From Chloroflexota bacterium (GTDB lineage: Bacteria > Chloroflexota > Dehalococcoidia > Lucifugimonadales > UBA826), in assembly GCA_002722155.1 (NCBI GenBank), contig PBKS01000025.1:1-64000 (forward strand): a DNA stretch of 64,000 nucleotides, read 5' to 3'. This document shows positions 47,674-58,676 of the stretch, piece by piece (the first letter of the stretch is position 1; each line of letters begins with the position of its first letter). The position numbers and the translations under genes are program-made. The notes below the pieces were generated by a model. The model was not told the DNA's origin. It worked only from the letters and a program-made list of their open reading frames with translations, and searched no databases.

Positions 47674-48774
47674 TTGTTAGAGCAGTTCAAGGTACAGCCA
47701 GAAGATCAAGTAAGAGTGAGCGAGGAAAATCTCAGAAATACAGTGGAATCAGTATTCTCGAAAATGGGACTTAGTGATTCTGATGCGAGACTCGGCGCTG
47801 ATGTTTTGGTAAAAGCTGATATGAGAGGAGTCGATACACACGGTGTATCTAATATGCTGCGATCTTATGTGACTGGGTATGCAAGCGGAGAACTTAACCC
47901 TCATCCCAACTGGAATATAACTAGAGAGACCCCTTCAACGGCAAACATTGATGGCGACGGTGGTTTAGGAATAATAGTCACCCCAAAGGCAATGGATATC
48001 GCTATAGAAAAGGCTAAGGATGTGGGGATGGGTGTTGTTACGATACATAATTCAAGACACCTTGGAATGGCCTCATATCATGCCTTGAAAGCGGTTGAGA
48101 ACGATATGATAGGAATGTGTATGACATCATGCCCGCCTAGTGTTTTGCCAACTTTCGGAGCTGAACCTGTTTTAGGTACAAACCCGATAGCAATTGCGGC
48201 TCCGGCTGAAAAAGAGGCTCCATTTGTATTTGACGCAGCTATGAGTGCTGTGGCGGCCAACAAACTAGGGTTGGCAAGGAGGAACGGAACACAATTATTA
48301 GGGGGATGGGTTGCAGATCATGAAGGTAGACCGATTATGGAGGAGGTAGAGCCTCCTGTCCCTGGATATGAAGGTTCTGCTTCGTCTTATTTGCTGCCTC
48401 TAGGGGGCACACGAGAAGTAGGGTCTCATAAAGGATATGGCATGATGTGTCTCGTAGATATATTGGGAGGTATTTTGACAGGAGGGGGTTATGGGATGAA
48501 CCCTGGGAGACCAAATTTCGGTCATTACGTGGCAGCATACAACATTGAAGCTTTTATGGATACAAAAGAGTTTAAGACAACCATGGATGAATGGATCAAT
48601 ATGCTAAATTCTTCCCGGCCTGCCCCTGGACATGATCGAGTCATGTATCCAGGTCAGCCAGAACATGAAGCAAATATTGAAAGATCTGAGAATGGGATAC
48701 CTCTACATCATGAGGTAATAGATTGGTTCAAGGACATATGTGGCGAGCTGTCTATACCTTTTTCTTTGGTTTGA
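47674..48774 (+). CDS. Malate/L-lactate dehydrogenase family (Ldh_2) oxidoreductase
   Basis: ADMRGVDTHGVSNM, NSRHLGMASYHAL, GTNPIAIAAPA, GSHKGYGM. ORF open from 47608; TTG 47674 has AAGGGGGA upstream. Confidence 0.92.
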   Translation: MLEQFKVQPEDQVRVSEENLRNTVESVFSKMGLSDSDARLGADVLVKADMRGVDTHGVSNMLRSYVTGYASGELNPHPNWNITRETPSTANIDGDGGLGIIVTPKAMDIAIEKAKDVGMGVVTIHNSRHLGMASYHALKAVENDMIGMCMTSCPPSVLPTFGAEPVLGTNPIAIAAPAEKEAPFVFDAAMSAVAANKLGLARRNGTQLLGGWVADHEGRPIMEEVEPPVPGYEGSASSYLLPLGGTREVGSHKGYGMMCLVDILGGILTGGGYGMNPGRPNFGHYVAAYNIEAFMDTKEFKTTMDEWINMLNSSRPAPGHDRVMYPGQPEHEANIERSENGIPLHHEVIDWFKDICGELSIPFSLV

Positions 48775-48785
48775 ATGTTGCTAAA

Positions 48786-48815
48786 AGTCGGGGCTCAAGC
48801 CTATGAGACCCGACT
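48786..48815. terminator. Hairpin between convergent genes
   Basis: AGTCGGG(G)CTC...GAG(A)CCCGACT followed by T-rich sequence. Confidence 0.6.
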
Positions 48816-48827
48816 GATGTTTCATTC

Positions 48828-50441
48828 TTAGTAATCCCTAAAAGGATTTGGCATTGGACCGACGGGTACTTCAATTAGTGTTGGAGCTGCTATGTTGAGA
48901 GATTCTTTCACGGCCTTTGCTAATTCAGAGGCTCCACCTTCTACTCTGACGCCTCTCACTCCAAAAGCTTCGGCAAGTTTCATAAAGTCAGGATTGTGAA
49001 CCTCTGCTCCATATTCTCTACCTTCAAACATGTTAACTTGGTCTCTCATTACATTGCCGTAAGCATTGTCGTTGAAGACCACTGCCACTACGTTAATGTT
49101 ATGTTTCGCCGCTGTGGCTAATTCTTGTACATTAAACATGAATCCGCCATCACCGCAAACGGCCACAACAGCCTTTTCCGGCTGGGCTACTTTTGCTCCT
49201 AGGGCGGTCGGATAGGCATAACCTAGATTTCCGTAGTAGGATGAGGTGATGTAGGTTCTAGGTTCATAGACTTCGTATTTGTTTCTACTGTAGTACCCTA
49301 TTTGGGTCATGCCGGATATAAATATTCCGTCGTCAGGGATCGCCCCTCTAATGGCCTTGGTATAAGATTCTTGTGGCTCTATCACAGTATCCGGGTTGAA
49401 CCTTTCGGCCTTTAGTGCGGTCAATTCCTCCTCACGATTTTCTCTTGGAGACATTACGCTCTTCAAGCCATTCAATATTTCTGTGATACTTTTTTTGGCG
49501 TCGCCATTTATGCCTTCAGTGTTCTCATAATTTCGGCCAATTTCTTCGTCGTCTATGTCAATTTGTAGGACTTTTTGGCCCGTTAATTGTTGATTGTTCA
49601 ATAACCTTGTCCCCACAGCTACCACTAGATCATAATTCTGGATTTTGTTTTCAAAAAATGTGTCATTTTTGAATCGGAAGCTGCCGATAGACAAATGACT
49701 TCTATCAGAGATGGCACCTCTGCCTTCTGCTGTGGTTATAACTGGAGCCTGTAGAAACTCTGCCAACGAGGTTAATTCTGCAGACGCCTCGCCTGAAATA
49801 ACTCCCCCGCCTGCCCATATTAGTGGATTTTTTGCATTTGCAATCAAATCTACCCCACGAGCTATGCTTTCTTTGTTAGCTGCTGGCCTCTCATATTTTC
49901 CCGCTTCCAAAAGTTCAATATCAGCCGTATCTGAGAGTGTTTCAGGCGGAATTTCTATTTCGACTGGCCTTGGCCTTCCCGTTTTAAGTTGTTCAAAAGC
50001 GTGGTGCACCGCTTCTGGGATTTCCGTTGGGTCTAATATGAGCTTTTGATGTTTCGTGATGGGTTTTATGGTGTCGATCTGTCCTTTAATTTCATGGAGC
50101 ATTCCTCTTTCCAGATCAATGTGATCTCTCTCAATTTGACCTGAGACCACTAAAATAGGGGAAGATGCTGAGTATGCCGTACCAATACCAGCACTGGCAT
50201 TTTGAAGTCCAGGACCAGGAACTACTAGTGCAGTCCCAATTCCGCCCCCAGCTCTCGAGTAACCGTCCGCCATATAAGTGGTTGCTTGCTCATGTCTGGT
50301 GTTAATAAAGCGTATTCCAGGTTCTTTCGCCAACCCATCTAGTAGATGGTAAAGCTGCACACCGGGTAAGCCAAAAATTACTCGTACTCCTTCTCTGTAT
50401 AGAGATTTTGCGAGGGCTTCGCCTCCGGTCATTTTTGTCAT
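48828..50441 (-). CDS. Thiamine pyrophosphate-binding enzyme (acetolactate synthase-like)
   Basis: VIFGLPGVQLYHLLDGL, RHEQATTYMADGYSRAGG, VAVCGDGGFMFNVQELATA. Confidence 0.93.
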   Translation of the reverse strand: MTKMTGGEALAKSLYREGVRVIFGLPGVQLYHLLDGLAKEPGIRFINTRHEQATTYMADGYSRAGGGIGTALVVPGPGLQNASAGIGTAYSASSPILVVSGQIERDHIDLERGMLHEIKGQIDTIKPITKHQKLILDPTEIPEAVHHAFEQLKTGRPRPVEIEIPPETLSDTADIELLEAGKYERPAANKESIARGVDLIANAKNPLIWAGGGVISGEASAELTSLAEFLQAPVITTAEGRGAISDRSHLSIGSFRFKNDTFFENKIQNYDLVVAVGTRLLNNQQLTGQKVLQIDIDDEEIGRNYENTEGINGDAKKSITEILNGLKSVMSPRENREEELTALKAERFNPDTVIEPQESYTKAIRGAIPDDGIFISGMTQIGYYSRNKYEVYEPRTYITSSYYGNLGYAYPTALGAKVAQPEKAVVAVCGDGGFMFNVQELATAAKHNINVVAVVFNDNAYGNVMRDQVNMFEGREYGAEVHNPDFMKLAEAFGVRGVRVEGGASELAKAVKESLNIAAPTLIEVPVGPMPNPFRDY

Positions 50442-50457
50442 GATGGTTCTCCTAGGT

Positions 50458-51621
50458 TTAAATTTTATTTTTATAACTTTCAGTTGCCTTGCTTAAGGAA
50501 ACTGTTTTGAGTGCTTGTAAGTTATCTCTATTGTCTTCTGACCATTTTTGGGAGGTTACAAGGTTATCAAGTGATCCTTGGAAGTGAGGCATCACATATC
50601 TTGCTATCAATTCGTAGCTATGCATTACTTGTTCCCGGGTTCCCCATTCGGTGGCCTGGATCATGAAACCGCCAAATCCACCACTTTGTTCTCCCAGTTC
50701 CTTGATTTTAGCTATGAGGTCGTCTGGTGTCCCAACACACCAGGCACCGTTATCAACCATGTAATCAATTATTTTTTCTTTGGGGCCTTGATAATCAAAT
50801 GGCGTACCCATCGTTTGGTGAAAATAATCGTATTGGTAGGCCGCTGATTTTTCTCTTGCTTGTTCTATGGCTTCTTTTTTAGTGTCTGCCAAATGAACGT
50901 GCAGAACTATTCGCCATTCGTTTCTGTTTACAGTTTGCCTGTGCTCTTCTGCCGTATCTTCAGCAATTTTCCAAAAGTCTCCCAAATTGGAGGCGATACT
51001 TCCACCTCTAACTACGCTGACTGAGAGCACTCCCAAGCCATGTTTTCCGGCAGCCACCATTCCCGAAGGGGATTGGGCTGCAGCCACTGCAATAGGAAAA
51101 TGTGGTTGTGTGTAAGGTCTCAGGTGGATTAAGGCTTCCCTTAATGTAAACCAGTCCGATTCATAGGTTATAGGGGTTGTTTCTGTAAGAAGTCTTTTTA
51201 TTATGCCAATAGCCTCATCCATGCGGGGTCGCTGCAAGGACGGTTCTATGCCCAATGAATACGCATCTGATACAAGAGCACCTGGTCCTACCCCCAACAT
51301 TACTCTACCTCTTGTGAGGTGGTCTAGGAGAACCATCCTGTTTGTGAGCATCAAAGGATGATGGTACGGCAAACTAGCAACTCCTGTTCCTAATTTGATG
51401 TGTTTGGTCCTTTCCGCAGCAATCCCTATAAAAACTTCAGGAGAGGATATCGTTTCCCAACCAGCGCTGTGATGTTCACCGACCCAAGCTTCATCGTATC
51501 CCAAGTAGTCTAGCCATTGTATTAATTCCAAATCCCTCTCTAATGCAAGCGTTGGATTATCTCCTAGCCAATGGAATGGGGCTAGAAAAATCCCGAACTT
51601 CATTCGATTTGGTAGTGTCAT
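50458..51621 (-). CDS. LLM class flavin-dependent oxidoreductase (luciferase-like)
   Basis: MKFGIFLAPFHW, YDEAWVGEHHSAGWETISSPEVF, LGTGVASLPYHHPLMLTNRMVLLDHLTRGRVMLGVGPGAL. Confidence 0.94.
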   Translation of the reverse strand: MTLPNRMKFGIFLAPFHWLGDNPTLALERDLELIQWLDYLGYDEAWVGEHHSAGWETISSPEVFIGIAAERTKHIKLGTGVASLPYHHPLMLTNRMVLLDHLTRGRVMLGVGPGALVSDAYSLGIEPSLQRPRMDEAIGIIKRLLTETTPITYESDWFTLREALIHLRPYTQPHFPIAVAAAQSPSGMVAAGKHGLGVLSVSVVRGGSIASNLGDFWKIAEDTAEEHRQTVNRNEWRIVLHVHLADTKKEAIEQAREKSAAYQYDYFHQTMGTPFDYQGPKEKIIDYMVDNGAWCVGTPDDLIAKIKELGEQSGGFGGFMIQATEWGTREQVMHSYELIARYVMPHFQGSLDNLVTSQKWSEDNRDNLQALKTVSLSKATESYKNKI

Positions 51622-51730
51622 GACGTTTCGATTCCTCCTAGTCAGAATGGCGAAATGTATTTATGGCAATTTACTGACGGATTTAAACCTGCGAATGTTA
51701 TCATCAGGGATATCTAATCTTCAAACTTGC

Positions 51731-52540
51731 CTACATATACTCATGTTCTTTTATAAGAGCCAATTCTTTGCAAGTCATAAAAGAAGTTCCCTGATAGCTT
51801 TTCATTAGTGTAATCAGTTTGTCTAGCATGTTTAGTCTTCCTGGGCGTCCGATGATCCATGGATGCATGGTTAAAACAAAGGTTCTTTTGTATTTATATA
51901 AACCTTCAAAGGATGATGCCCAGACAGAATACACATGTTCTGGACTCGCCATTACATTTGTTTGGCCGAGAAAAGGAATGTAGTTGAAAAAGGGGTGGTC
52001 GTCCAATTCCCAGTGTATCGGGATTTCAATTATAGGGTCATGGCTAGTATGTATCCTGTAAGGAATATCGTTGCCCATCATGCTTGAGTCATACAAAAAC
52101 CCGTTTCTTTTGAGTATGTTCAATGAATCCGAGCTTAATTCCCAACTAGGAGATCGATAGCCAACAGGATTTTCCCCCGTTATGTCTTTAATAATCTTTG
52201 ACCCTTGCAAAAGTACATCTTCTTCTTCTGAAGCGGTTAGAGTTGCGGGAGGTTCATGCATATATCCATGATTGCCTATTTCATGACCCCTTTTATGTAT
52301 ATCCGATATCAAGTCAGGGTGGGTCTCAGCTATGAACCCGGGTATATAAAAAGAAGATTTTATATTGTGCAAATCCAATAGATCTAAAATTCTTGGAGTA
52401 GCGACGGAAGGGCCATATTCTCTCATAGACATAAGGGTCGGTAAATTTTTAGAGGCTGGATTTCTGTTGATCGTACCGGTAACACCGTCGAGGTCAAAGC
52501 TGATTACGATTGGGCAGGATATGTTGTTTGGCCAATGCAT
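51731..52540 (-). CDS. Polysaccharide deacetylase family protein
   Basis: VISFDLDGVTG, KSSFYIPGFIAETHPDLISDIHKRGHEIGNHGYMHE, GYRSPSWELS. Confidence 0.93.
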   Translation of the reverse strand: MHWPNNISCPIVISFDLDGVTGTINRNPASKNLPTLMSMREYGPSVATPRILDLLDLHNIKSSFYIPGFIAETHPDLISDIHKRGHEIGNHGYMHEPPATLTASEEEDVLLQGSKIIKDITGENPVGYRSPSWELSSDSLNILKRNGFLYDSSMMGNDIPYRIHTSHDPIIEIPIHWELDDHPFFNYIPFLGQTNVMASPEHVYSVWASSFEGLYKYKRTFVLTMHPWIIGRPGRLNMLDKLITLMKSYQGTSFMTCKELALIKEHEYM

Positions 52541-52553
52541 TTTTCTACCTCTG

Positions 52554-54251
52554 TTACTTTTCTAGGAGTCTGCTCACTTGCTCAATACATTCTCCTATGG
52601 GAATTGTGTATCCCTCCTTCTCATCCCTTATTTTTATTTCGACTACGCCGTTTTCGATGTTCCTTTTGCTCATTACTATTCTCAATGGCATTCCGAGGAG
52701 GTCGGCATCATTAAACTTGATCCCTGCAGATTCTGACCGGTCATCCCACAGTACATCAATTCCTTCTTTAAGCATTGATAGATACATTTCTTCGGAGGAG
52801 TTCATTACCTGTGAATTGTCTGTGTTGAGGGAGACTAATATCACTTCGTAGGGTGCAATTGTTTTTGGGAATATGATTCCGTTATCATCAGAATGTTGTT
52901 CAATAGCTCCAGCAAGGATTCTACCGACCCCTATCCCATAACATCCCATTACAATAGGTTGCATATTGCCGTCTGGATCCGGGTAATTCGCTTCCATAGA
53001 CTCTGAATACCGTGTACCTAATTTAAAAACGTGTCCAATTTCAATTCCACGAGTGGTTTGCAGTATTCCTGTACATTGAGGGCATTGAAAACCATCTTCA
53101 GCCAATGCGATATCCGCTTGTATTTGTGCTTTGAAATCTCTCGGGTGATTAACCCCGGTTAAATGAAATCCTTCCTTGTTCGCCCCAGCCACAAAATTAT
53201 TTCCCAAATTAACTGAATCGTCCATCACTATTTTCATTTCAGTTAATCCCACGGGAGATGCAGAACCTGATATTAAACCTTGTCGGGTAACTTCTTCTCC
53301 AGTAGCTAATCTTATGTCGCTACCACCTAATATATTTCTTAGTTTTACTTCATTAATCTCCAAATCACCTCGGATTACAGCTATAACAAATTCGTCATCT
53401 GTTTTGTAAAAGACAGATTTGAGAGTTTTTGTTGAAGCGATAGATAAAAAGTCACACAATTCCTCTATAGTTTTCACATTTGGGGTATGAATTTCATTTT
53501 GATTGTCTAGTTTTTCAATTGGTAGCGACGGTTTCGTAAATTCTGATTTTTCTCCATTCGCTGCGTAATCACATTTCCCACATAGTACGACGGTGTCCTC
53601 ACCTGACTCTGAAAGTAGGATGAATTCTTTGGAATCTTTTCCACCAATCGCACCACTATCTGCTTCCACTATTACGGTTTCAATACCGCATCTCTGGAAA
53701 ATTTTGATGTATGCATTGATCATTAATTCATAGCTGGTATCTAGGCCTGCATCATCTTGGTCAAAACTGTATGCATCCATCATGTCAAATTCTCGAACTC
53801 GTATAAGGCCGCCTCTCGGTCTTGGTTCATCTCTAAATTTGGTTTGAATATGATATAAGTTAAAAGGAAGGTCTCTATAGCTTTGTACGAAACTTTTCAC
53901 TGTTTCAGTCATTAGCTCTTCATTGGTAGGTGGTAGAGCTAATTGCCTCTCCCGACGGTCTTGCAGCCGGAACATATCCGGCCCATAGATTTCATCTCTT
54001 CCTGACCTTTGCCAAATTTCTCTGGGTTGCAAAAGCCCTAATTTCACTTCTTGTGCTCCGGCCGAATCCATTTCCTCTCTGATTATCTGTTCTATTTTTC
54101 GTAAAGATCGCCAGGCCAATGGCAGATAGCTATAAACTCCAGAAGACACTTGGTGGACCATTCCAGCTTGTATGAGTAGCTTGTGGCTGATTAATTCAGA
54201 ATCGCTTGGTCCGTCCCGGAGTGTTCGAACAAATAATTTAGATAACTTCAT
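52554..54251 (-). CDS. proS: Prolyl-tRNA synthetase
   Basis: SSGVYSYLPLAWRSLRKIEQIIREEMDSAGAQEV, FRDEPRPRGGLIRVREFDMMDAYSFD. Confidence 0.97.
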   Translation of the reverse strand: MKLSKLFVRTLRDGPSDSELISHKLLIQAGMVHQVSSGVYSYLPLAWRSLRKIEQIIREEMDSAGAQEVKLGLLQPREIWQRSGRDEIYGPDMFRLQDRRERQLALPPTNEELMTETVKSFVQSYRDLPFNLYHIQTKFRDEPRPRGGLIRVREFDMMDAYSFDQDDAGLDTSYELMINAYIKIFQRCGIETVIVEADSGAIGGKDSKEFILLSESGEDTVVLCGKCDYAANGEKSEFTKPSLPIEKLDNQNEIHTPNVKTIEELCDFLSIASTKTLKSVFYKTDDEFVIAVIRGDLEINEVKLRNILGGSDIRLATGEEVTRQGLISGSASPVGLTEMKIVMDDSVNLGNNFVAGANKEGFHLTGVNHPRDFKAQIQADIALAEDGFQCPQCTGILQTTRGIEIGHVFKLGTRYSESMEANYPDPDGNMQPIVMGCYGIGVGRILAGAIEQHSDDNGIIFPKTIAPYEVILVSLNTDNSQVMNSSEEMYLSMLKEGIDVLWDDRSESAGIKFNDADLLGMPLRIVMSKRNIENGVVEIKIRDEKEGYTIPIGECIEQVSRLLEK

Positions 54252-54272
54252 TACATGAATGCCTTTGAGAGT

Positions 54273-55424
54273 TTAGGTGACAGGGTCTTTTTCTAAGTTA
54301 GACATCTCTTTTTCCACCTGTCTAATTTCTAACATTAATTCCTCGAGCATTTTTGCTTCCTCTACAACCTTAGATTTTTTTCCACGTCGGAAAATTATAG
54401 CTTTGCCAACCCCAGCAGCAATACCAATGTCAGCATCTTTTGCTTCCCCAGGACCGTTCACTTCACACCCCATTACTGCTACTTTGAGATGGGTTTTAGT
54501 ATCTTTCAATAGGAGATCGACCTTATTTGCCAAATCCCTTACATCTACATCTGCTCTTCCGCAACTTGGACAAGCTACAAGGACCGCCCCTTCTTTACGC
54601 AACTCCAGAGATTTTAAAATTTCTAAACCAGAAATGACTTCTTCTGTTGAATCATCACTCAGGCTGACGCGTATTGTGTCTCCTATTCCTTCATATAGCA
54701 AAATACCTAGACCGATTGCGCTGCGAATGCTTCCAGATTTTGAAGTGCCAGCTTCCGTTATCCCCAAGTGGAAAGGATAAGGGATAAGCTTGGACATTCT
54801 TCTGTAGGATTCTACAGTTGTGTCAATATCGAAAGCCTTTAATGATATTTTGATAAGGTCAAAATCCAAATTTTCAAGCAGGTCAATTTCCCAGAGACCA
54901 GTGGCAACCATATGGTCCACTACTGTGTAGTCGGACGTCGAAGGATTGCCTTTTGTGAGTAAATTAACACCGTCATCATGTCTGTTCAGCCCTCGAGTTT
55001 TACCGATAGCTCCTACCGGAGGTAGGCTTCCAAAATTAACCCCTATTCTGATTGGAACACTCATTTCTTTGGCCAACTTTACGACGTCTTTTACTTTTTC
55101 TTCGTCTCTTATGTTTCCAGGGTTAAGCCTTAGGCAATCGATTCCACTTTTTAGTGACTGTATGGCTAATTCGTGATGAAAATGAATGTCAGCGACTAAG
55201 GGTATTTTTATACTTGATCTGATGTTTTTTAAGGCGATGGCAGCTTCCATGTCAGGTACGGCACACCGAACTATTTCACATCCGACCTCTTCTAAGGCTT
55301 TAATTTCATTTATGGTGGCCTTTATATCTCTGGTATCAGTTTTGGTCATTGATTGAACTGATATCTGTGCGTCTCCGCCGACTTTAACGGGTCCTACAAA
55401 TACAGGTTTTGTTATTCTTCGCAT
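54273..55424 (-). CDS. ispG: 4-hydroxy-3-methylbut-2-en-1-yl diphosphate synthase
   Basis: ISVQSMTKTDTRD, LRLNPGNI, ACPSCGRADVDV, VMGCEVNGPGEAKDADIG. Confidence 0.97.
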   Translation of the reverse strand: MRRITKPVFVGPVKVGGDAQISVQSMTKTDTRDIKATINEIKALEEVGCEIVRCAVPDMEAAIALKNIRSSIKIPLVADIHFHHELAIQSLKSGIDCLRLNPGNIRDEEKVKDVVKLAKEMSVPIRIGVNFGSLPPVGAIGKTRGLNRHDDGVNLLTKGNPSTSDYTVVDHMVATGLWEIDLLENLDFDLIKISLKAFDIDTTVESYRRMSKLIPYPFHLGITEAGTSKSGSIRSAIGLGILLYEGIGDTIRVSLSDDSTEEVISGLEILKSLELRKEGAVLVACPSCGRADVDVRDLANKVDLLLKDTKTHLKVAVMGCEVNGPGEAKDADIGIAAGVGKAIIFRRGKKSKVVEEAKMLEELMLEIRQVEKEMSNLEKDPVT

Positions 55425-55456
55425 TTGAAATACCTAGCTTTTGTCACGTATTACAA

Positions 55457-56641
55457 TTATCTAAAAAAACTATCACCATTTAATATTCTCATAATGTCGA
55501 AATAGCTCATCAAAACAACCAGACCAATTAATAACATAAATCCGGCTAGGTGAATAAAGCCTTCTTTTTGTGGCGAAATTCTCCTGCCACCTCGAATTCC
55601 TTCAAGTAATACAAACATTAATCTGCCCCCGTCCAAAGCTGGAATTGGTAATAAATTGACAACTCCTAAGCTAATACTAATCAATGCAGTTAATTCAAAA
55701 ATTGGTGCAATTCCAACTTTCGCTACTTCTCCAGTCACTTGAGCGATTCCGATCGGTCCGGTCAGTCCCGGATTTTCACCTTTACTAAATAAACTCCCAA
55801 TACCTTGTGCTGAAAAGGAAATTACTTCTCCCATTTTACTAAATGATGTTGGAATGGACTGGTGCAAGGGAAGTCGGTCTTTAATAATTTTCCCGTTTGA
55901 TGTCCCTATTAAGACCCCAAGTGACCCTTGCTGTAGGGTGTCACCGATTTTCAATGAGGGATTATATCTTTGAGCCTGTCGTAGTTCAATTTCTTGATCC
56001 GGTATAGAAACTTCATTGACTACTTTTAATGATGGGGGATTTTTTCTAGGAGTGATGTAAACATACTCTGAACTAGTGAATTCCGGTGAGCCTAGGATTC
56101 CTAAATTTGACCCCCCTTTGCGCACAAGGAACTCTACTTCGGTGCCTTTAAGAGTGCTGATTTCCTTTACTAGGTCCATGTGGTTGGAAATTTTCAAAGA
56201 GTTTACTTCTAATATCGCGTCTCCCTGGCGTAGGCCAGATTTTTCAGCAGGTGAATTAGGGGCAACTCCACCTATGGTTACAGTACCAACCAAAGTGTCA
56301 TGAGGAAGAGCTAGGATAATTGTAAAAATAAATATGGGCAGTATTAAGTTCATTAAAGAACCTGCCACCAAAACGATTGATCGTTTTAGTATTGATTGTC
56401 TGGCGAAACTTCTGGGTTCGGTCGGATCTTCTTCGCCGACCATTTTCACGAATCCCCCAAGAGGAATTAGGTTTATGGAGTACCTAGTTTCGCCAATTGT
56501 TATACTCCATATCCTAGGTGGAAACCCAAAGCCGAATTCTGTAACCTTTATCCCAAATTTTTTTGCGGTTAAAAAATGACCTAGTTCATGTATGAATACC
56601 AGTAGAGATAAAACAGGAATGACTAACAACCAACTGGGCAT
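55457..56641 (-). CDS. rseP: RIP metalloprotease RseP (M50)
   Basis: VFIHELGHFLTAKKFGIKVTEFGFGFPPRI, PDZ-like APNSPAEKSGLRQGD, NLLPIPALDGGRL. Confidence 0.96.
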   Translation of the reverse strand: MPSWLLVIPVLSLLVFIHELGHFLTAKKFGIKVTEFGFGFPPRIWSITIGETRYSINLIPLGGFVKMVGEEDPTEPRSFARQSILKRSIVLVAGSLMNLILPIFIFTIILALPHDTLVGTVTIGGVAPNSPAEKSGLRQGDAILEVNSLKISNHMDLVKEISTLKGTEVEFLVRKGGSNLGILGSPEFTSSEYVYITPRKNPPSLKVVNEVSIPDQEIELRQAQRYNPSLKIGDTLQQGSLGVLIGTSNGKIIKDRLPLHQSIPTSFSKMGEVISFSAQGIGSLFSKGENPGLTGPIGIAQVTGEVAKVGIAPIFELTALISISLGVVNLLPIPALDGGRLMFVLLEGIRGGRRISPQKEGFIHLAGFMLLIGLVVLMSYFDIMRILNGDSFFR

Positions 56642-56646
56642 ATGGG

Positions 56647-57789
56647 TTAGTTTCCTGAGGCGAGATCAGACACTTGTTTATGTCCCCAGTCTGAGGCTTT
56701 CAGCATATCGGAGGTATTTGGTGACACCACTGAATTATGGTCCTTGATAGCTTCTTGGATAATTGTTTGAATCTCTGTGAATTTAATTTTATGGTTTAGA
56801 AAAGCTGAGACAGCTGCCTCATCAGCTCCGGTTAGAGCAGAAGGCCAAGTTCCTCCCTTCTTTGCGAAATTCACCGCCATATCGAAACATGGATATCTCT
56901 CTTTATCTAGGGATTCAAAATTAAGAGATTTGGTTTTTTGCGGGTTAAAGGATTCAACGGGAGAGATTTGACCTCGTTGCGGGAAAAATAAAGCATGCTG
57001 TATAGGTATCCTCATGTCTGGATAACTTAATTGCGCCTTGGTTGAACCGTCAGAAAATTCCACCATAGAGTGAATGATGCTTTCAGGATGAACTATGACC
57101 TCGATATTATCCCAAGGAACATTGAACAACCATCTTGCTTCGATCACTTCAAAAGCTTTATTCATCATAGTTGCTGAATCCACACTAATTTTCGTACCCA
57201 TTTCCCAAGTAGGATGTTTTAAAGCGTCAGTTGGGGTGACATTTTGTAGAGAGCGAAGAGGAATATTTTTAAATGGTCCTCCTGAAGCGGTAATGATCAA
57301 TTTAGCTATGTCTTCCTTTTCACCTCTTAAACATTGCCATATTGCACTCGGCTCACTGTCTACTGGCATTAAATTAACTGAGTTTGATTTGGCAAGAGAG
57401 GTTAGTTGTTCTCCTGCCATGATTATTGTCTCTTTGTTTGCTATAGCGATGTCTTTACCATTTTTTATGGCTTCAAAGGTGGGAAGTAGCGCTACGTTTC
57501 CAGAGGTTGCCACAACAACGGTATCAATTTCTTCATGAACGGCTATTTGTCCCAATGACATCATGGTTTGCGGAAAATTGATGTCATGATTTATATCTTC
57601 TAAGTGTTCACAAGAAACTGCTTTAGGTGAAAATTCGAGGATTTGTTTTTTGAGAGCAGCGGTATTCCTATTGGCTCCAAGGCAAACCACTTTGAAATGC
57701 TTTGGATAGCTGCGGACGACTTCCAGTGTTTGAGTGCCCACTGAACCTGTTGAGCCTAAGATAGATAGCCGTTTTTGATCACCGTTCAT
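56647..57789 (-). CDS. dxr: 1-deoxy-D-xylulose 5-phosphate reductoisomerase
   Basis: LSILGSTGSVGTQTLEV, IANKETIIMAGE, DSEPSAIWQCL, TASGGPF, HPESIIHSMVEF. Confidence 0.98.
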   Translation of the reverse strand: MNGDQKRLSILGSTGSVGTQTLEVVRSYPKHFKVVCLGANRNTAALKKQILEFSPKAVSCEHLEDINHDINFPQTMMSLGQIAVHEEIDTVVVATSGNVALLPTFEAIKNGKDIAIANKETIIMAGEQLTSLAKSNSVNLMPVDSEPSAIWQCLRGEKEDIAKLIITASGGPFKNIPLRSLQNVTPTDALKHPTWEMGTKISVDSATMMNKAFEVIEARWLFNVPWDNIEVIVHPESIIHSMVEFSDGSTKAQLSYPDMRIPIQHALFFPQRGQISPVESFNPQKTKSLNFESLDKERYPCFDMAVNFAKKGGTWPSALTGADEAAVSAFLNHKIKFTEIQTIIQEAIKDHNSVVSPNTSDMLKASDWGHKQVSDLASGN

Positions 57790-58676
57790 TGAGTAAAATA
57801 GTACAGGACAGGAAAAGCTAATACAATTGAGTCTAGCCTGTCTAATGCACCTCCGTGTCCTGGCATTATTGAGCCAGAATCTTTTATGTCTGCCCTCCTT
57901 TTCAGTGCTGACTCAAACAAGTCCCCTATTTGGGCCAATGACACAAATATAATAGCCATTAATACTAATTTAAATAAATCCAATTCTGTGAGTTCACCAT
58001 CAGAAAGATATATGCCTACGACTATCGCGAAAATCATTCCTAGCAGACAACCCCCAATGGCTCCTTCCCTGGTTTTATTGGGACTAATAGAAGGGAAAAA
58101 GGGAGTCTTACCTATGCTCTTTCCAGTTAAATAAGAACCAGTATCATTAGCCCAGACAATCAACGACAGGAGCACAATCCACCCCAACCCATTGTCTCCA
58201 TTTCGCACAAGAATGGAAAAGGAAAGTAAACCTCCGGTATATCCGACCGCTGACAATACACAAAAGAAGCTGTTGAGTTTTCTAGCTTTGTCAAGTATTA
58301 AGAGTGTAAGTATGGACACTAGAACTAACGTTAATAGAAAGTAAGATAAAATGGATAGTTGTAGTTCCCAGCTACCCGGGTTGTTTTGAAGCAAATGACT
58401 GCTGTATATATATACAGAACCTACTAGTACTCCTGAAATCATGGCAGATAACAATGCGGTTTTACCGTTATTGTTATTGCCGGTCATTTTGGCTAATTCA
58501 TGTGCCGAGACTACAGCCCCAAAAATTATTATGAAGGAAAACCATATGCCCCCTAAATATATTCCTGAAAGTACTAGCGGTAATGCTATGCTGGCACTTA
58601 TTAATCTGCGTTTCACGTTAAATTTTCCAGAAACTTGGCTTCGACATAATTTCCACCGAGATTTATAGCTCTCCAA
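57786..58676 (-). CDS. cdsA: Phosphatidate cytidylyltransferase
   Basis: Multi-TM; WANDTGSYLTGKSIGKTPFFPSISPNKTREGAIGG; KDSGSIMPGHGGALDRLDSI. Confidence 0.95.
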   Translation of the reverse strand: MESYKSRWKLCRSQVSGKFNVKRRLISASIALPLVLSGIYLGGIWFSFIIIFGAVVSAHELAKMTGNNNNGKTALLSAMISGVLVGSVYIYSSHLLQNNPGSWELQLSILSYFLLTLVLVSILTLLILDKARKLNSFFCVLSAVGYTGGLLSFSILVRNGDNGLGWIVLLSLIVWANDTGSYLTGKSIGKTPFFPSISPNKTREGAIGGCLLGMIFAIVVGIYLSDGELTELDLFKLVLMAIIFVSLAQIGDLFESALKRRADIKDSGSIMPGHGGALDRLDSIVLAFPVLYYFTQ